DNA of 8,760 nucleotides, taken from NCBI GenBank assembly GCA_002336765.1, contig DDES01000007.1, positions 1-8,760 of the forward strand. Reading direction: 5' to 3'. Source of the stretch: Novosphingobium sp. UBA1948 (GTDB lineage Bacteria; Pseudomonadota; Alphaproteobacteria; Sphingomonadales; Sphingomonadaceae). Positions 6,233 through 8,760 of the stretch are shown piece after piece. Position 1 is the first letter of the stretch. Every line of letters begins with the position of its first letter. The notes under the pieces are model-generated. The model was not told where the DNA came from and made no database searches. It saw only the letters and a list, made by a program, of their open reading frames with translations. The position numbers were made by a program, and so were the translations under genes.

Positions 6233-7184
6233 CGCCGCCGGTAACACTCACACCGGCGCCCAGCATCGGGCGGCGCAGCGCGCGGATCACGAAGAACAGC
6301 CCCAGCGCGATCATCGGCACACACAGCCATTGGCCCATCGACATATGCGTCTGCGCGGTGAAGGTCTGCAATTGCTCGTCCGGCTCGCGATAGAATTCGA
6401 CGATGAAGCGCGCGATGCCATAGCCCGCGCCGAATGTGCCCATCATCAGGCCCGGCCGCCAGCGCGCCCGCGTGCGCCAGAACAGCACCATCAGCACCAC
6501 GCCCAGCACCAGACCTTCCAGCAGCGCCTCGTAAAGCTGGCTGGGATGGCGCGCGAAGGGGCCGGCGCCGGGGAACACCATCGCCCAGCGCACATCCTCC
6601 TGCGCCACACGGCCCCACAATTCGCCATTGATGAAATTGGCCACCCGCCCGAAAAACAGCCCCAGCGGCGCGCAGGGCGCGATATAATCCGCCACGCGCA
6701 GAAACGAGAGCTTGCCCGTGCGGCACACATACCAGATCGCCAGCACCACGCCGATCAGCCCGCCGTGAAAGCTCATCCCTCCATCCCACAGGCGCAGGAA
6801 ATCCCAACTGATCGTCTCGCCCGGGGTGAAATGGGTGAACAGGCTCGGCTTGCCGGTCGCGCCGCCGGTGTAGAACAGCGCATAGCCCACGCGCCCGCCC
6901 AGAATGATGCCCAGCGTGCAGTAGAAAAACAGATCGTCCACATGGCGTTGCGCCAGCGGCGCGCCCGCGCGGCGGATCATGCGTGACAGGTGCCAATAGC
7001 CGAAGATGATCCCCGCCAGATAGGCCAGCGAATAATAGCGCAGCGTGAAAAAGCCCAGATCAAGCCCGCGTTTCAGGCCCAGATCGGCCCAATGCAGCGG
7101 TTCTCGTACGGCGCTGGCCGCCACAGCGAGGATGTCGGGCAGAAGGGCGGCGAGGCTCACAGAGGCGCTGATCGTAGTGCTCAT
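6225..7184 (-). CDS. lgt: Prolipoprotein diacylglyceryl transferase
   Basis: 319-residue polytopic inner-membrane enzyme that transfers diacylglycerol from phosphatidylglycerol to the lipobox cysteine of prolipoproteins, the first step of lipoprotein maturation. The Lgt signature GRVANFINGELWGR is at 179-192. WDGGMSFHGGLIG (133-145) carries His140, equivalent by motif to E. coli His103, and Arg180 matches Arg143. RHPSQLYEALLEG (212-224) and RFIVEFYREPD (259-269) are the remaining conserved blocks. About seven hydrophobic segments are visible, in keeping with the family. Length is slightly above average because of about 25 extra N-terminal residues before the first conserved part (LGFFTLRYYSLAYL). 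The ATG at 7184 has no Shine-Dalgarno sequence; the putative -10 box lies only 7 bases upstream, so the mRNA may be leaderless. It is the first gene of the operon with the methyltransferase and diverges from glnD. Confidence 0.97.
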   Translation of the reverse strand: MSTTISASVSLAALLPDILAVAASAVREPLHWADLGLKRGLDLGFFTLRYYSLAYLAGIIFGYWHLSRMIRRAGAPLAQRHVDDLFFYCTLGIILGGRVGYALFYTGGATGKPSLFTHFTPGETISWDFLRLWDGGMSFHGGLIGVVLAIWYVCRTGKLSFLRVADYIAPCAPLGLFFGRVANFINGELWGRVAQEDVRWAMVFPGAGPFARHPSQLYEALLEGLVLGVVLMVLFWRTRARWRPGLMMGTFGAGYGIARFIVEFYREPDEQLQTFTAQTHMSMGQWLCVPMIALGLFFVIRALRRPMLGAGVSVTGGDD

Positions 7185-7191
7185 GGCGCAA

Positions 7192-7221
7192 CCGATACAG
7201 GAAAGCTGTGACAGAAGTCAC
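7192..7221 (-). promoter_or_regulatory. Candidate lgt promoter with near-leaderless start
   Basis: On the minus strand GTGACT (7221-7216) is followed after 18 bases by TATCGG (7197-7192), and the ATG begins 7 bases later at 7184. Transcription would then start at or next to the start codon, which agrees with the absence of a ribosome-binding site. Both boxes match the sigma-70 consensus only partly. Confidence 0.3.
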
Positions 7222-7231
7222 CCTTTTCCTG
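7198..7231. promoter_or_regulatory. 34-bp interrupted palindrome with CRP-like core between lgt and glnD
   Basis: Outer arms CAGGAAA (7198-7204) and TTTCCTG (7225-7231) and inner arms GTGAC (7208-7212) and GTCAC (7217-7221) share exactly the same centre (7214.5), giving 12 paired positions plus one G-T out of 15 around a 4-base loop. The core TGTGA-N6-TCACC (7207-7222) differs at one position from the TGTGA-N6-TCACA sites bound by CRP/FNR-type regulators. It covers the spacer and -35 of the candidate lgt promoter and sits upstream of glnD. It could be an operator for either gene, or an RNA hairpin if transcribed. Confidence 0.5.
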
Positions 7232-7276
7232 CAAGGTGTCGACGCGATCCTGTTGCACTGACGGAGGAAGGCGATA

Positions 7277-7305
7277 AGGCAGTCTTCACCACAAGTTCCT
7301 ATACA
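7277..7305 (+). promoter_or_regulatory. Candidate glnD promoter (-10 TATACA)
   Basis: TATACA at 7300-7305 is a good -10 hexamer, about 35 bases before the glnD ATG, which would give a leader of roughly 29 bases. The -35 position at 17-bp spacing (7277-7282, AGGCAG) is poor, so an activator may be needed, and the palindrome at 7198-7231 lies upstream. Nothing here looks like a sigma-54 GG-N10-GC promoter. Confidence 0.3.
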
Positions 7306-7340
7306 ACGCCGCCATCGAACGTCAGCCCCGAAAGTCCGCC

Positions 7341-8760
7341 ATGTCCGCCCTGCGCATTCCCAACCAGCGCGCCGTGATCGACCGTCGCGCCCTGACCGAC
7401 GCGATTGCTGCCGCCTTGGCCGAGGTCGGCGGCAAACCGCAAAAGGCGCGTGGCAAGGTGGTGGAACTGTTGCGCAAGGCGCTGGCCGACGGGCGCGCCG
7501 AGATCGACCGCCGCCTGATGGAGCGCCCCGGCGCAGGGCATGACAGCGCCGAGGCGCAGGCCTTTCTGGTCGACCAGATCATGCGCCTGATCCACGATCA
7601 TGTGGTGGACGATGTCTATCCCGTCGCCAACCGCAGCGCTGGCGAGCGGCTGACCGTGATGGCGGTGGGCGGATACGGGCGCGGCGAGATGGCGCCGCAT
7701 TCCGATGTTGATGTTACCTTCCTCACCCCGATCAAGCAGACCGCATGGTGCGAACAGGTGATCGAGGGCATGCTCTATTTCCTGTGGGATCTGGGGCTGA
7801 AAGTGGGGCAATCGAGCCGCAGCCTCGACGAGATGGTGCGCATGAGCCGTGGCGACATCACCATCTGCACCGCCATGCTCGAGGGACGCTATGTGTGGGG
7901 CGATCAGGCGCTGTATGACGAGGCACGTCGCCGCTTCTTTGCCGAGGTGGTGCATGGTCACGAGCGGCAATTCGTCACCGAGAAACTGGCCGAACGCAAC
8001 GAGCGCCACAAAAGGCTGGGCGACTCGCGCTATGTGGTCGAGCCCAATGTAAAAGAGGGCAAGGGGGGCCTGCGCGATCTGCACACGCTCTACTGGATCG
8101 GAAAACATCTGCACAAGGTGCGCGATGCCTCCGAACTGGTGGCCGTGGGGCTGTTGACCCAGGAGGAATACCGCGCCTTCCGCCGCGCGGAGAACTTCTT
8201 CTGGGCGGTGCGCTGCCATCTCCACACCATCACCGGCCGCGCCGAGGATCGCCTGACCTTCGATCTGCAACGCGCCGTGGCCGAACGCATGGCCTTTTCC
8301 GACCGGCCCGGCAAAAGCGCGGTCGAGCGGTTCATGCAATATTTCTTCCTGCAGGCCAAACAGGTCGGCAGCCTGACCGGCGTGTTCCTCGCCCAGTTGG
8401 AGGAGCAGACCGAGAAGAAGAAGCGCGGTGGCTTGCTGGCATCGTTCCGTGGCCGCGCCAAGACGGTGAAGGGCTACAAGGTGGCCCATGCCCGCATCTC
8501 GGCCCCGTCGGACGACTGGTTTGCCAAGGATCCGGTTCGCCTGCTCGAAATCTTCGCGCTGGCCAACACCGAAAGCTATGAAATCCACCCCGAAACCCTG
8601 CGCCAGATCGCGCGGGATGCAAAACTGGTGGACGGTGTGCGCAAGGATCCCCGCGCCAACGCGCTGTTCATGGATATTCTGACCAGCCGCAAGGATCCCG
8701 AAACGGTGTTGCGCTGGCTGTCGGAAGCGGGCGTATTCGGGCGCTTCATCCCCGAATTCG
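7341..8760 (+). CDS. glnD: PII uridylyltransferase / uridylyl-removing enzyme, N-terminal 473 residues (3' end outside window)
   Basis: GlnD senses glutamine and adds UMP to, or removes it from, PII proteins (GlnB/GlnK), thereby controlling glutamine synthetase and nitrogen genes. The frame has no stop before the window end; about 470 of the usual 900 or so residues are present. The nucleotidyltransferase motif GGYGRGEMAPHSDVD is at 110-124, with Asp122 and Asp124 the expected metal ligands, so uridylylation should be intact. Conserved RYVVEPNVKEGKGGLRDL (230-247) and DRPGKSAVERFMQYFFLQAK (321-340) follow. A basic linker (about 357-380) precedes PVRLLEIFALA (398-408) and the start of the HD-domain approach (AGVFGRF). 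The HD hydrolase and ACT domains lie beyond the window. ATG 7341 is the only ordinary start in the frame after the stop at 7275, with a weak GAAAG six bases upstream. It diverges from lgt. Confidence 0.96.
   Translation, partial: MSALRIPNQRAVIDRRALTDAIAAALAEVGGKPQKARGKVVELLRKALADGRAEIDRRLMERPGAGHDSAEAQAFLVDQIMRLIHDHVVDDVYPVANRSAGERLTVMAVGGYGRGEMAPHSDVDVTFLTPIKQTAWCEQVIEGMLYFLWDLGLKVGQSSRSLDEMVRMSRGDITICTAMLEGRYVWGDQALYDEARRRFFAEVVHGHERQFVTEKLAERNERHKRLGDSRYVVEPNVKEGKGGLRDLHTLYWIGKHLHKVRDASELVAVGLLTQEEYRAFRRAENFFWAVRCHLHTITGRAEDRLTFDLQRAVAERMAFSDRPGKSAVERFMQYFFLQAKQVGSLTGVFLAQLEEQTEKKKRGGLLASFRGRAKTVKGYKVAHARISAPSDDWFAKDPVRLLEIFALANTESYEIHPETLRQIARDAKLVDGVRKDPRANALFMDILTSRKDPETVLRWLSEAGVFGRFIPEF

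Noticed and set aside
7263..7270. Strong Shine-Dalgarno-like GGAGGAAG upstream of glnD
   Set aside because: No ATG, GTG or TTG lies at a suitable distance, and the glnD frame has a TAA at 7275, so it cannot serve the glnD start or an evident leader peptide.
7299..8588. 429-residue open frame on the minus strand opposite glnD
   Set aside because: It lies wholly antisense to a well-conserved glnD; long antisense frames are common in GC-rich genes, and its His/Gln/Ala-rich translation shows no recognisable family.
1..8760. Mobile element, integrase, toxin-antitoxin, CRISPR or tRNA signals that would mark an island
   Set aside because: None were seen on either strand; the island idea rests only on codon usage and gene content.

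Overview
The window is GC-rich, gene-dense alphaproteobacterial DNA. The right-hand genes (stand-alone RNB nuclease, TonB-like protein, MidA-type methyltransferase, lgt, glnD) look like Sphingomonadales (Novosphingobium/Sphingomonas-like) chromosome, judged from recalled family resemblance without any search. I see no rRNA, tRNA, CRISPR array, insertion sequence or phage gene, and no gene-free stretch over 300 bases.

Left block (1 to about 2.9 kb): the C-terminal end of an MFS transporter (+) overlaps by 4 bp an Asp/Glu/hydantoin-racemase-fold protein (+), which ends before a C(UUCG)G terminator-like hairpin. Converging on it is a complete SulP-family anion transporter with a C-terminal STAS domain (-). 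This block reads as accessory uptake and metabolism.

Middle (2.84 to 5.2 kb): a 118-bp divergent spacer with a palindromic operator-like element separates SulP from a stand-alone RNB-domain (RNase II-like) protein (+). A strong hairpin follows the RNB stop. Next is a TonB-like periplasmic protein (+) with no ordinary start codon upstream of its membrane anchor. It converges on the next operon with only 9 bp between the stops.

Right block (5.19 to 8.76 kb): lgt (prolipoprotein diacylglyceryl transferase) and a MidA/NDUFAF7-type methyltransferase form a minus-strand operon with an 8-bp overlap. Divergent from lgt is glnD (PII uridylyltransferase), which runs off the window. The 156-bp spacer between lgt and glnD holds a 34-bp interrupted palindrome with a CRP-like core over the likely lgt promoter.

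The most notable signal is a sharp change of codon preference inside the RNB gene, near position 3590-3660. Its 5' half uses Thr and Val codons like the left block (ACG, GTC), and its 3' half like the right block (ACC, GTG). This suggests a recombination or assembly junction inside that gene. I found no clear evidence for a wholly new multi-gene system.
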